Shown here: positions 41,819 through 51,260 of the stretch, one piece after another
Position numbering within the stretch: the first letter of the stretch is position 1
Layout: every line of letters starts with the position of its first letter
NCBI RefSeq assembly: GCF_900496965.1
Contig: NZ_UFQB01000010.1
Span: 124,001 to 188,000 of the forward strand
Origin: Achromobacter agilis
GTDB taxonomy: Bacteria; Pseudomonadota; Gammaproteobacteria; Burkholderiales; Burkholderiaceae_B
Direction: 5' to 3'
Length of the DNA: 64,000 nucleotides
The notes under the pieces: model-generated
The model's database searches: none
The model's input: only the letters and a program-made list of their open reading frames with translations
What the model was told of the DNA's origin: nothing
Made by a program: the position numbers and the translations under genes

Positions 41819-42562
41819 GTGATTACCTATTCCCAGGGTTGTTACCTGGGTGTATTGGGCGGTATGGGGCCCATGGCCGGCGCGGCCTTCGCCCTTCGCC
41901 TCGCGGCGCTGACGCCCGCCGATGTCGACCAGCAACACATCCCCACCCTGCTGCGCAACGATCCCCGCATTCCCGACCGGTCCAGCGCCTACATGGCCGG
42001 TGGTGAAAATCCCCTGCCTTATATGGTCGAAGGCGTGCGCTTCCTGGAGCAGGCCGGCGCGCAACTCATCGCCATCCCGTGCAATACGGCGCATCTCTGG
42101 TTCGACCAGATCGCCGCGTCCACGCGCCTGCCCGTGCTGCACATCATCCAGGCCGTCATCGAAGACCTGCGGCGCCTGGGCCTGCCCAAGGGCCGCATCG
42201 GCCTCATGGGCACGGCCGCCACGCTCAAGCTGGGCCTCTACCAGCGGCATCTGGAAGCGCAAGGCTATGAGTGCATCGTGCCAGACGACGACGAAGTCGA
42301 ACGCTATTGCATGGGCTCGATCCGCGCCGTCAAGGGCAACCAGCTCGAAGACGCCTTCGCCCCGGCCGCCGAATGCATCGCCCGCCTGAAGGCGCGCGGC
42401 GCCGACGCGGTCGTGCTGGGCTGCACCGAACTGCCGCTGGCCGTGCCCCACGCCCTGCGCCCGAGCCTGGGCGTCACGCTGACGGACTCCATCGACGCCC
42501 TGGCCCGCGCGGCCATCGCCCACTACCTGGAAGAACAGGCGCAGGAACAGGTCGCGGCGTAG
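41819..42562 (+). CDS. Aspartate/glutamate racemase family protein
   Basis: 247 residues from GTG 41819, with CGGAG at 41806-41810 inside the end of the upstream gene. PLP-independent two-cysteine racemase: LGVLGGMGPMAGAAF, IPCNTAHLW (first catalytic Cys) and LGCTELPLAV (second Cys). It belongs to the RacD/YgeA-like group (amino-acid racemase), able to epimerise Asp, Glu or other amino acids. In this operon it would convert D-amino acids freed by the deacylase to the L form. Confidence 0.92.
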   Translation: MITYSQGCYLGVLGGMGPMAGAAFALRLAALTPADVDQQHIPTLLRNDPRIPDRSSAYMAGGENPLPYMVEGVRFLEQAGAQLIAIPCNTAHLWFDQIAASTRLPVLHIIQAVIEDLRRLGLPKGRIGLMGTAATLKLGLYQRHLEAQGYECIVPDDDEVERYCMGSIRAVKGNQLEDAFAPAAECIARLKARGADAVVLGCTELPLAVPHALRPSLGVTLTDSIDALARAAIAHYLEEQAQEQVAA

Positions 42563-42582
42563 ATAGCCAGCGCCGCCACGCC

Positions 42583-42610
42583 AAAAAAAAGGCGCACCTT
42601 CCGATGCGCC
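42583..42610 (-). terminator. Terminator of the livHMGF operon
   Basis: On the minus strand GGCGCA (42610-42605) pairs with TGCGCC (42596-42591) around an 8-nt loop and is followed by eight U (42590-42583). It lies just past the livF stop at 42634 and separates it from the convergent racemase gene. Confidence 0.85.
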
Positions 42611-42633
42611 AGCCTCCCTTCGCGGAGTAGCGG

Positions 42634-43334
<701 letters not shown>

Positions 43335-43335
<1 letters not shown>

Positions 43336-44102
43336 CATTCCTCCCCCAGGTACGCCTTGATGACGCGCTCGTCGTTGCGCACCTGCTCGGGGGTGCCGGT
43401 AGTGATGGGCTTGCCGTGCTCCATGACGAGGATGCGGTCGGAAATGCCCATGATCAGGCTCATGTCGTGCTCGATCAGCAAGACCGCGACGCCGAACTCG
43501 CGCCGCAGCTGGTCGATCAGCGATTGCAGGTCGCGCTTCTCCTGGGGGTTCAGGCCCGCCGCCGGTTCGTCCAGCATCAGCAGGCGCGGCTTGGTGATCA
43601 TGCAGCGCGCGATCTCCAGGCGCCGCTGGTGGCCGTAGGCCAGGTTGCCCGCCTCGCGGTTGGCGAACTCGCGCAGCCCCATGAAGTCCAGCCACTGGGC
43701 CGCGCGCGACAGCGCGTCGGCTTCGGACTGGCGATAGGACTTGAGCTTGAGCAGGCCCGGCAACAGCCGGGCCTCCACCTGGGTGTGCTGGGCGACCAGC
43801 AGGTTCTCCAGCACGGTCAGCTGCTTGAACAGCCGTACGTTCTGGAACGTGCGCACCAGGCCATGGCGCGCCACCTTGTGGCTCGGCAGGCCGGTAATGG
43901 CATTGCCGTCCATGGTGATCTCGCCCGCGGTCGGCGAATAGAAGCCGCCCACGCAGTTGAACACCGTCGTCTTGCCGGCCCCGTTGGGGCCGATGATGGC
44001 GAACACCTCGTCGGATTTGACCTCGAACGCCACGCTGTCCACGGCCAAGAGGCCGCCGAACCGCATGGTGAGCCCGGAAACTTTCAGCAATGCCTCGCTC
44101 AT
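43335..44102 (-). CDS. livG: Branched-chain amino acid ABC transporter ATPase LivG
   Basis: 255 residues. Walker [22 protein letters not shown]-type LivG segment ([13 protein letters not shown]), signature [13 protein letters not shown] (LivG variant of LSGGQ), Walker [15 protein letters not shown], and [17 protein letters not shown]. Its ATG overlaps the livM stop (ATGA, 44102-44099) and its stop overlaps livF, so translation of the ATPases is coupled. Confidence 0.95.
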
Positions 44103-45334
44103 TTGGCCAGCTCCACATGGGGACGCTTCATGGGCAACAACCCCTGCGGACGCCACATCATCATCAATACCATCACCAGGCCGAACATCAGCATCCGGTA
44201 CTCGGCGAATTCGCGGGCCACTTCCGGCAGCACCGTCAACAGCACGGCCGCGAGAATCACGCCCACTTGCGAGCCCATGCCGCCCAGCACCACGATGGCC
44301 AGGATGAGCGCGGATTCAATGAACGTGAAGGACTCGGGGTTCACCATGCCCTGGCGCGCCGCGAAGAACGCGCCGCCGAAGCCGGCGAACATCGCGCCCA
44401 GCGTGAACGCCGACAGTTTGATGCGCGTGGGGTTCAGGCCCAGCGAACGGCATGCGATCTCGTCTTCGCGCAAGGCTTCCCAGGCGCGGCCGACTGGCAT
44501 GCGGATCAGCCGCGTCGACACGAATAGCGTAGCCAGCGCCAGCAGCAGCGCCATCAGGTACAGATAGACCACCATATGCTGGTTCTGGAACGTCCATCCC
44601 ATGAATTCATGGAACGTCGTGCCGCCCTCTTCGCTGGCGCGGCGCGTCATCTCCATGCCGAAGACCGTCGGTTTCGGAATGCCGGAAATACCGTCCGGAC
44701 CGCCGGTCAGCGTATTCAGGTTGATCAGCAGCAGACGGATCATTTCGCCGAAGCCCAGCGTCACGATAGCCAGATAGTCGCCGCGCAGCCGCAACACCGG
44801 GAAACCCAGGATGAAGCCGAACAGCGCCGCCATCGCGCCCGAGAACGGCAGCGCTTCCCAGAAGCTCCATCCGCCCCAGTGGTACAGCAAGGCGTAGGTA
44901 TAGGCGCCCACCGCATAGAAACCAACGAAGCCCAGGTCCAGCAGGCCCGCGAAACCGACCACGATGTTCAGGCCCAGGCCCAGCATCACATAGATCAGCA
45001 CCAGCGTGGCGATGTCGACCGAGCTGCGGCCGGCGAAGAATGGCCAGATCACGGCCACCGCCAGAAGCAGCAGCGCCAGCGGCTTGTGCGTCTTGGCCGG
45101 CGCGGCCGGCAAGGTGGGAAGGCCGGTTTTCAGCTTCTGGAACGGTTTCGCGATCCAGGGCCGCAGCAGCTGGAACACGAACACCACCGCGGCGGCGATC
45201 GCCACCAGCGACCAGTGCGTTTCCATGGTGGTGCGCGCGCCCTGCCGGATCAATTGCAGGCCGAATACCGGAGTAACGATGACCGCCGTCAGCACGGCCG
45301 CCATCGTGGCGTTTTTCAGGTTGTTGTTCGACAT
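44099..45334 (-). CDS. livM: Branched-chain amino acid ABC transporter permease LivM
   Basis: 411 residues, within the LivM range. An N-terminal extra region with two helices and a basic linker (residues 1-90) precedes the conserved permease core: [44 protein letters not shown] (core [17 protein letters not shown]), [20 protein letters not shown], and the EAA-like [20 protein letters not shown] that docks the ATPases. LivH stops 1 bp into its start. Confidence 0.94.
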   Translation of the reverse strand: MSNNNLKNATMAAVLTAVIVTPVFGLQLIRQGARTTMETHWSLVAIAAAVVFVFQLLRPWIAKPFQKLKTGLPTLPAAPAKTHKPLALLLLAVAVIWPFFAGRSSVDIATLVLIYVMLGLGLNIVVGFAGLLDLGFVGFYAVGAYTYALLYHWGGWSFWEALPFSGAMAALFGFILGFPVLRLRGDYLAIVTLGFGEMIRLLLINLNTLTGGPDGISGIPKPTVFGMEMTRRASEEGGTTFHEFMGWTFQNQHMVVYLYLMALLLALATLFVSTRLIRMPVGRAWEALREDEIACRSLGLNPTRIKLSAFTLGAMFAGFGGAFFAARQGMVNPESFTFIESALILAIVVLGGMGSQVGVILAAVLLTVLPEVAREFAEYRMLMFGLVMVLMMMWRPQGLLPMKRPHVELAK

Positions 45335-46260
45335 CAGACTTTTTCCACCTCAGGTTTGCCCAACAGCCCGGTGGGACGGAACAGCAGGATCAGGATCAGC
45401 AGCGAGAACGCCACGATGTCCTTGTACTGCGAGGAGATGTAGGCGGCCGCGAAGGTCTCGGCCAGGCCCAGCAGCACGCCGCCGAGCATGGCGCCCGGGA
45501 TGCTGCCGATGCCGCCCAGTACCGCCGCCGTGAACGCCTTGATGCCGGCCAGGAAGCCGATGAAGGGATTGAGCTTGCCGATGGTGATGGCGATCAGCAC
45601 GCCGCCCACCGCCGCCAGGATCGCGCCCATCACGAACGTGAACGAGATCACGCGGTTGGTGTCGATGCCCAGCAGATTCGCCATGTGCATGTCCTGCGAG
45701 CAGGCGCGCGACGCGCGGCCCATGCGGGAGTACTTGATGAAGAGCGTAAGCCCGACCATCAGCGCCACGGTGACCAGGATGATCATGATGCGCGAATACG
45801 GGACCGTCACTTCGAAATCGGATCCCATGTGGAACTGCCAGGCTCCGGACACCATCGCGGGCACGGCCATGTCGCGCGCGCCCTGGCCCAGGGCCACCCA
45901 GTTCTGCAGGAAAATCGACATCCCGATGGCCGAGATCAGCGCCACCAGGCGTGGGCTGCCCCGCACGGGACGATAAGCGACGCGTTCGACGCTGAAGCCG
46001 TAGATGCCGGTAACGACAATGGCCACGAGCAGCATCGCCGCGATCAGGAACGGCATCGGCAAGCCGCTATTGGTGCCGATGGCGGTCAGGGTGACCAGGC
46101 CGACATAGGCGCCGATCATATAGATTTCGCCGTGGGCGAAGTTGATCATACCGATGATGCCGTAGACCATTGTGTAGCCGATGGCGATCAACGCATAGAT
46201 CGCGCCCAGAGACAATCCATTGAAGAATTGCTGGGTAAGTTGGGGTATGAGGTCAGACAT
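45334..46260 (-). CDS. livH: Branched-chain amino acid ABC transporter permease LivH
   Basis: 308 residues with about eight membrane helices: [36 protein letters not shown], and the coupling helix [20 protein letters not shown]. First gene of livHMGF, separated from livK by 191 bp that hold two inverted repeats, consistent with higher expression of the binding protein than of the membrane parts. Confidence 0.95.
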   Translation of the reverse strand: MSDLIPQLTQQFFNGLSLGAIYALIAIGYTMVYGIIGMINFAHGEIYMIGAYVGLVTLTAIGTNSGLPMPFLIAAMLLVAIVVTGIYGFSVERVAYRPVRGSPRLVALISAIGMSIFLQNWVALGQGARDMAVPAMVSGAWQFHMGSDFEVTVPYSRIMIILVTVALMVGLTLFIKYSRMGRASRACSQDMHMANLLGIDTNRVISFTFVMGAILAAVGGVLIAITIGKLNPFIGFLAGIKAFTAAVLGGIGSIPGAMLGGVLLGLAETFAAAYISSQYKDIVAFSLLILILLFRPTGLLGKPEVEKV

Positions 46261-46332
46261 TATTTCTCTTGCTCCAAATAGTTCCGGCTCCGGTAGAGAG
46301 ACCCGGAGCCGGAAACCTGGGCGTATTTTATA

Positions 46333-46440
46333 AGGGCCTGTCACCGCCCCCTGCCGGCCGCACAGCGCTTTTGGCGCATCGCTACGCGGATTACGGCAGG
46401 ACGAGGACGACAGGCCCTACACGCCGGCGAGCCGCCGGCG
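46333..46440 (-). promoter_or_regulatory. Inverted repeats between livK and livH
   Basis: Twelve bases after the livK stop, CGCCGGC/GCCGGCG (46422-46440, 5-nt loop) gives a very stable hairpin. A second, larger pair AGGGCCTGTC (46333-46342)/GACAGGCCCT (46409-46418) encloses 66 nt. There is no U-run, so they may stabilise the livK 3' end or attenuate read-through rather than end transcription. Confidence 0.5.
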
Positions 46441-46451
46441 GGATCGCGAGT

Positions 46452-47567
46452 TTACAGCTGGGTCTTTTTGCCGTTCTTATCCCACTTGTAGACCGCGAAC
46501 TCGAAGTTCTTCAGGTCGCCCTTGGCGTCGTATTCGACTTTGCCGATCCCGGTGTTGAAGGCCGTCTTGTGCATGTAGTCGGCCACCTTGGCGGGGTCCT
46601 CGCCCACCGCGTTGATGCTGTCGGCCAGAATCTGCACGGCAGCGTATGCGGGCATCTGGAAGGCGCCGTCCGGATCGCGCTTGGCGTCCTTGAAGGCCTT
46701 CACGATGCTTTCGTTGCCGGGCAGCTTGGTGAAGTCGGCGGGCAGCGTGACCAGCAGGCCTTCGATGGCCGGGCCGGCGATCGCCACCAGATCCTGGTTG
46801 GCCGTGCCTTCCGGACCCATGAATTGGACCTTCAGGCCCTGTTCGCGCGACTGGCGCAGCAGCAGGCCCAGTTCGGGGTGATAGCCGCCGAAATAGACCA
46901 GGTCCACGCCGGCCGACTTCAGCTTGGTGATGATGGCCGAGTAGTCGCTGTCGCCGACGTTGATGCCTTCGAACATCGCGACGTTCACGCCTGCCTTGCC
47001 CAGGCTGTCCTTGACCTGGGTGGCCACGCCCGAACCGTAGGTCTGCTTGTCGTGCAGCACGGCGACCTTCTGGGGCTTCAGCGTCTTGGCGATGTAGTTG
47101 GCGGCGTACGGGCCTTGCTGGTCGTCGCGGCCGATGGTGCGGAAGAAGAAGTGCGGCTTGATCGTGTCGGTGACCAGCGGCGAGGTGGCGCCCGGGGTGA
47201 TGCCGACGATGCCTTCCTCTTCGTAGACCTTCACGGCGGCCACGGTCACGCCCGAGCAGGCATGGGCCACGGCGAACTTGGCGCCGGAGTTGACCACGCG
47301 GTTGGCGGCGGGCACGGCCTGCTTGGGCTCGCAGCCATCGTCGATGAGGATGGGCTCGAGCTTCTTGCCCTTGACGCCGCCCTTGGCATTGATGGTCTCG
47401 ATGGCGGTCAGCGCACCGGCCTGGATCTGATCGCCGTACTGCGTATTGGGACCGGTCATGGGCTGGGGAATGCCGATTTTGATCGTGTCGGCTGCGTGCA
47501 CGGCGCCGGCCAGGGCAAGCGCCCCAAGCGCGACGGCTACCGGGGTAAGACGATGCAGAAACTTCAT
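46452..47567 (-). CDS. livK: Branched-chain amino acid-binding protein LivK
   Basis: 371 residues. Signal peptide residues 1-25 (ending VHAAD). Type I fold: IKIGIPQPMTGPNTQYGDQI, VPAANRVVNSGAKFAVAHACSGVTVAA (ligand Ser/Thr region HACSGVT), TIGRDDQQGPYAANYI, VAVLHDKQTYGSGVATQ and VYFGGYHPELGLLLRQ. It feeds LivHMGF. A paralogue at 56393 shares most of these segments. Its upstream region to the repeat cluster is AT-rich and contains two perfect palindromes. Confidence 0.94.
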   Translation of the reverse strand: MKFLHRLTPVAVALGALALAGAVHAADTIKIGIPQPMTGPNTQYGDQIQAGALTAIETINAKGGVKGKKLEPILIDDGCEPKQAVPAANRVVNSGAKFAVAHACSGVTVAAVKVYEEEGIVGITPGATSPLVTDTIKPHFFFRTIGRDDQQGPYAANYIAKTLKPQKVAVLHDKQTYGSGVATQVKDSLGKAGVNVAMFEGINVGDSDYSAIITKLKSAGVDLVYFGGYHPELGLLLRQSREQGLKVQFMGPEGTANQDLVAIAGPAIEGLLVTLPADFTKLPGNESIVKAFKDAKRDPDGAFQMPAYAAVQILADSINAVGEDPAKVADYMHKTAFNTGIGKVEYDAKGDLKNFEFAVYKWDKNGKKTQL

Positions 47568-48178
47568 GCGGAGTTCTCCAGCGAGGTTTTGAGCGGCTCT
47601 GTTCGATGCGGCTTATCGGGTGGGTATCCCGTAATCCGTATCGCGCGTCGCCGGCTTCTTGGGCAAAAATACGGTGTGGCCGGTATTCTGGAAGCAAGGC
47701 GCCATACTGTCACTGCGTGTAATCCCCAATATTTTGAAGACCGCCTTTAATCGTGACGGATTGCGCCCGCAAGCCCGTGAAATCACTGGGGAAATCGCAA
47801 ATAAACCTTAATAAGATACTGGCGTCCCATCAGAACTTGTGCTTGGGTTTTTATATGCGACCGTATTAATACGGCGTTTAAATCGCATTTAAATACAGTA
47901 CTTACACAGGTCTTACGGATAATGGCCAATCGCGCAGGCCGCGCTTGTGTCTGACACCCGTACGAAAGCGAGCCGCTCTAGTGTCTGACACCCGTACGAG
48001 ATGTTGCTTCGTACTGAAGTAGGCCTTCCCGGGTGTCTGACACAGTGGGTGTCTGACACAGTTATTGGGTGTCAGACACCCCGACGCATTGCCGTCATTC
48101 CTCGGACATCCCGTACGGGTGTCAGACACTGCCAGACATGACTTCCAGCCCGGCGCCCTTGCGGCGCCGGCGTCTTCC
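47568..48178. other. 611-bp intergenic region upstream of livK
   Basis: The livK-proximal half (47568-47940) is AT-rich for this genome. It contains the perfect palindrome CCGTATTAATACGG (47861-47874) and the inverted repeat TTTAAAT-CGC-ATTTAAA (47877-47893), both about 300 bp from the livK ATG and plausible regulator sites. The distal half (47948-48128) is the second palindromic repeat cluster. I see no credible gene in it. Confidence 0.6.
47948..48128. repeat. Second TGTCTGACA palindrome cluster
   Basis: Six copies of TGTC(T/A)GACA start at 47948, 47982, 48034, 48050, 48070 and 48120. The 48070-48120 pair has exactly the 50-bp spacing seen in the 32.5-kb array, and the 47982-48034 pair 52 bp. 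The flanks match too: CCCGTACGAGA after the palindrome and CCTTCCCGGG before the next, versus CCCTTACGAGA and GGTCCCGGG in the first array. The last two copies are in inverted orientation. The cluster sits after the stop of the yhhQ-like gene. Confidence 0.85.
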
Positions 48179-48733
48179 TCAGGCGTTGGCCGGTTTGGCC
48201 AGGTTCCACATCAGAGCCCGGAACGGCGCCAGCATGCTGACATTGACCGCCAGCTTGATCGCCAGATCGCCCATCATCCAGGTCACCCACGGCATGCCCG
48301 TGGCGGCGAAGGCCACACTGAAGAAGACCGCGGTATCCAAGATGGCGCCCAGCGTGCCCGACACCAGCGGCGCGCGCCACCAGCGTTGGTCGCGCAGGCG
48401 GTCAAACACCTGGATGTCCACCAGTTGCGCGCAGATGTACGCCAGGCCCGAGGCCAGCGCGATGCGGGGCGACGCCACCCACACCGACACCACCAGGGCG
48501 GCGGCGAAGCCGAACCACGCCACGCGGCGCGCGGCCGCCGGCCCGAACCGGCGATTCAGCAGGTCGGTCACCAGGAACGCGACCGGATACGACAGCCCGC
48601 CCCAGGTCAGCCAGTCGTTCAGCGGCACCTGGACCAGGATGTTCGAGCCCACCACCACCAGCAGCATGCACAGCACGGCGATACCGAACTGCGTACGGCT
48701 CATCGGCGGATAGCGTCTTGCCGCCGCCATCAT
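48179..48733 (-). CDS. VUT family transporter (YhhQ-like, queuosine precursor)
   Basis: 184 residues, about six membrane helices. Family segments: VGSNILVQVPLNDWLTWGGLSYPVAFLVTDLLNRRFGP (core SYPVAFLVTDLLNRRFGP), ALASGLAYICAQLVDIQVFDRLRD and GTLGAILDTAVFFSVAFA. E. coli YhhQ imports 7-cyano/7-aminomethyl-7-deazaguanine; this shorter version is common in proteobacteria. Tandem ATGs (48733, 48730) overlap the proC stop; GGAGGAG lies 8 bases before the first. An ATG at 48703 is an alternative. Co-transcription with proC is expected. Confidence 0.85.
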   Translation of the reverse strand: MMAAARRYPPMSRTQFGIAVLCMLLVVVGSNILVQVPLNDWLTWGGLSYPVAFLVTDLLNRRFGPAAARRVAWFGFAAALVVSVWVASPRIALASGLAYICAQLVDIQVFDRLRDQRWWRAPLVSGTLGAILDTAVFFSVAFAATGMPWVTWMMGDLAIKLAVNVSMLAPFRALMWNLAKPANA

Positions 48734-49563
48734 TTGCCGAACTCCTCCGCCAGCTCGCGGGAACGCCGCGCGGCGGCGGCCATGGCCTCTTCCACGATAC
48801 CGGCAAAGCCCGCGGCGCCGAAGGCGTCCAGCGCGGCGGCGGTCGTGCCGCCCTTGGACGTGACGCGCTCGCGCAAGGTGGACAGCGGCTCGGAGGACGC
48901 CGCCGCCAGGCGGGTGGCGCCGGCCAGCGTGCCCAATGCCAACTGCTTGGACTGCTCTGCCGTCAGGCCAACCTTCTGGCCGCCGGCGACCAGCGCCTCC
49001 AGGAACAAGAAGACATACGCCGGGCCGCTGCCGGACAGGGCCGTCACGCCATCGAGCGCCGCGTCGCCGTTCACCCAGACCACCTCGCCCACGCTGGACA
49101 GCAGCTGGGTGGCCAGCGCGCGGTCGGCCTCGCTCACGCCGTCCAGCGCGGCCAGGCCCGTGATGCCCGCGCCCACGAGGGCCGGCGTATTGGGCATGCA
49201 GCGCACCAGGCGGCTGAACGGCGCCTCGGGCGTGCCCAGCCACGCGGCCAGCGTATCGGCACGGATGCCCGCCGCCACACTTACCACCAAAGTGTCTTCG
49301 CGCAACCACTGACGCGTGGAAGCCACAACGTCTTTCATGTTCTGTGGCTTGACAGCGAAAACCCACACCCGGCACCGCGCCAGGGCCTCGTCCGGGGACG
49401 TGGAAGTGGTCATGCCGCGGGCCTGCCAGGCGGCGTGCGCATCCTGGTTTATGTCAATGACATGAATGTTCGCCGCGGCGCATACTTTGCCGGCCAGGCC
49501 CGAAGCCAGGGCGGCCGCCATATTGCCGCCACCAATGAACGCAATCGAAAGTTCGTTTTTCAT
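48730..49563 (-). CDS. proC: Pyrroline-5-carboxylate reductase
   Basis: 277 residues. Reduces P5C to proline with NAD(P)H. Rossmann start IAFIGGGNMAAALASGL; VFAVKPQNMKDV; RCMPNTPALVGAG; the C-terminal LSGSGPAYVFLFLEALVAGG and VTSKGGTTAAALD are P5C-binding signatures. It is upstream of, and translationally coupled to, the YhhQ-like gene. The rocD/arginase operon elsewhere in the window supplies its substrate. Confidence 0.96.
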   Translation of the reverse strand: MKNELSIAFIGGGNMAAALASGLAGKVCAAANIHVIDINQDAHAAWQARGMTTSTSPDEALARCRVWVFAVKPQNMKDVVASTRQWLREDTLVVSVAAGIRADTLAAWLGTPEAPFSRLVRCMPNTPALVGAGITGLAALDGVSEADRALATQLLSSVGEVVWVNGDAALDGVTALSGSGPAYVFLFLEALVAGGQKVGLTAEQSKQLALGTLAGATRLAAASSEPLSTLRERVTSKGGTTAAALDAFGAAGFAGIVEEAMAAAARRSRELAEEFGK

Positions 49564-49664
49564 AGCCAGCGATTGTAAACGGTAGTCCCCGCGGGGAGAA
49601 AAAGGAAAAATGTTCGTTCGCGCCTAAAACGCGCAATTTGACAGGCGTTTGGACTGATGTGAAA

Positions 49665-49680
49665 GTCACGGTTTTGTCAC
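49665..49680 (+). promoter_or_regulatory. Possible Pho-box-like repeat before ugpB
   Basis: GTCAC occurs twice at 11-bp periodicity (49665 and 49676), the spacing of PhoB half-sites, 78-93 bp before the ugpB ATG. The match to the CTGTCAT consensus is only partial. ugp operons are Pho-controlled in enterobacteria, which is the main reason to note it. Confidence 0.25.
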
Positions 49681-49757
49681 AAACAATTCATAAGGTGTCG
49701 TGTTTTCCGCGCCCGGACACCCCGGCTGCGACACGCCCAACCTGGAGGAACCTCAAT

Positions 49758-51071
49758 ATGCGATCCCACCGTATTGCCTTAACTTTTGCCGCCATCATGA
49801 CGGCTTTCGCAGGCGCCTCCGCGCATGCCGCCACCGAGATCCAGTTCTGGCACTCGATGGAAGGCGCCCTGGGCGACCGCGTGAATGGCCTCGTCGACGA
49901 ATTCAACAAGAAGAACCCCGACTACCAGGTCAAGGCAGTTTACAAGGGCAACTATGGTGAATCCATGAACGCCGGCATCGCCGCGTTCCGCGCCGGCAAC
50001 GCGCCCGACATCCTGCAGGTCTTCGAAGTGGGCACCGCCACCATGATGTACGCCAAGGGCGCCATCAAGCCGGTGCAGCAGATGTCCGAAGAAGTCGGCA
50101 ACCCGATCGACCCGAAGGAATTCATCGGCGCCGTGGCCGGCTACTACTCCTCGGCCGACGGCAAGCTGGTCTCGATGCCGTTCAACAGCTCGACCGTGGT
50201 GTTCTACTACAACAAGGACGCCTTCAAGAAGGCCGGCCTGGACGCCGACAATCCCCCCAAGACCTGGGAAGAGCTGGCCGCCGCCGGCCAGAAGCTGAAG
50301 GCCGCGGGCCAGGAATGCGGCTACACCACGTCCTGGCCGTCGTGGGTCCAGCTGGAAACGTTCTCGGCCTGGCATAACGTGCCGTACGCCACCAAGGACA
50401 ACGGTTTCGGCGGCCTGGACGCCCGTATCGCCATCAACACCCCGCTGCACGTGCGCCACCTGGACAACTTGGCCAAGCTGGCCAAGGACGGCATCTTCAT
50501 GTACGGCGGCCGCGGCGACGAACCGAACTCGCTCTTCATCAGCGGCAAGTGCGCCATGATCACCGGCTCGTCGGGCCTGCGCGCCAACATCGCCAAGAAC
50601 GCCAAGTTCGAATTCGGCACCTCGACCCTGCCCTACTACGCCGACGTCAAGGGCGCCCCGCAGAACACCATCATCGGCGGCGCCTCGCTGTGGGTGTTCG
50701 CCAACAAGAAGCCGGAAACCTACAAGGGCGTGACCGCGTTCTTCAAGTTCCTGGCCAGCCCGGAAATCGCCGCCCGCTGGCACCAGCAGACCGGCTACGT
50801 GCCCGTCACCAAGGCGGCCTACGAGCTGACCAAGAAGGAAGGCTTCTACGAGAAGAACCCCGGCACCGAAGTCGGCGTCAAGCAATTGAACGTTGAAACC
50901 ACCGCGCAGTCGCGTGGCCTGCGCCTGGGCTTCCTGCCGCAGATCCGCGAGATCGAAGACGCCGAAATCGAGCGCATCGTGTCCGGCAAGGTTGCCGCCA
51001 AGGACGGCGCCGAGAACATCGTCAAGCGCGGCAACGAGCTGCTGGAAAAGTTCGAGAAGAGTGTAAAGTAG
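49758..51071 (+). CDS. ugpB: sn-Glycerol-3-phosphate-binding protein UgpB
   Basis: 437 residues, periplasmic. Signal peptide residues 1-24 (ending SAHAA). Family pattern: TEIQFWHSMEGALGDRVNGL, GNAPDILQVFEVGTATMMYAKGAIKPV (core ILQVFEVGTATMMY), MPFNSSTVVFYYNKDAF, CGYTTSWPSWVQLETFSAWHN and ISGKCAMITGSSGLRANI, all close to E. coli UgpB. Binds glycerol-3-phosphate and glycerophosphodiesters. GGAGGA lies 8 bases before ATG 49758. First gene of ugpBAEC, with strong hairpins separating it from ugpA. Confidence 0.95.
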   Translation: MRSHRIALTFAAIMTAFAGASAHAATEIQFWHSMEGALGDRVNGLVDEFNKKNPDYQVKAVYKGNYGESMNAGIAAFRAGNAPDILQVFEVGTATMMYAKGAIKPVQQMSEEVGNPIDPKEFIGAVAGYYSSADGKLVSMPFNSSTVVFYYNKDAFKKAGLDADNPPKTWEELAAAGQKLKAAGQECGYTTSWPSWVQLETFSAWHNVPYATKDNGFGGLDARIAINTPLHVRHLDNLAKLAKDGIFMYGGRGDEPNSLFISGKCAMITGSSGLRANIAKNAKFEFGTSTLPYYADVKGAPQNTIIGGASLWVFANKKPETYKGVTAFFKFLASPEIAARWHQQTGYVPVTKAAYELTKKEGFYEKNPGTEVGVKQLNVETTAQSRGLRLGFLPQIREIEDAEIERIVSGKVAAKDGAENIVKRGNELLEKFEKSVK

Positions 51072-51150
51072 CGCCCTTCCCGCCACGCTGAAGAGCCCTT
51101 GTCAATCGGCATTTTCCTTGCCGTAACAAGGGCTTGGCATAGTCGGCACA

Positions 51151-51187
51151 AGGCTTAAGGCCCTGGTTTTTTTAGGGCTTTAAGCCT
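51151..51187 (+). promoter_or_regulatory. Long intercistronic stem-loop after ugpB
   Basis: AGGCTTAAGGCCCT (51151-51164) pairs with AGGGCTTTAAGCCT (51174-51187), 14 bp with one G-U, around a U-rich 9-nt loop. It lies 80 bp after the ugpB stop and may protect the ugpB message end. Confidence 0.6.
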
Positions 51188-51213
51188 ATCGTATTTTGTG
51201 AAGGCGGCTTCAG

Positions 51214-51240
51214 GCGGCGGTGATTCCAACCGCCGCTTTT
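51214..51240 (+). terminator. Attenuating terminator between ugpB and ugpA
   Basis: GCGGCGGT (51214-51221) pairs perfectly with ACCGCCGC (51229-51236) around a 7-nt loop and is followed by TTTT (51237-51240). It ends 20 bp before the ugpA ATG. The short U-run suggests partial termination, lowering permease expression relative to the binding protein. Confidence 0.6.
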
Positions 51241-51260
51241 CTGTACCTTGGGTTCCCCCT

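Noticed and set aside
49638-49643. TTGACA as a -35 box for ugpB
   Set aside because: No -10-like hexamer lies 16-18 bp downstream (GAAAGT region), so the match alone is not evidence.
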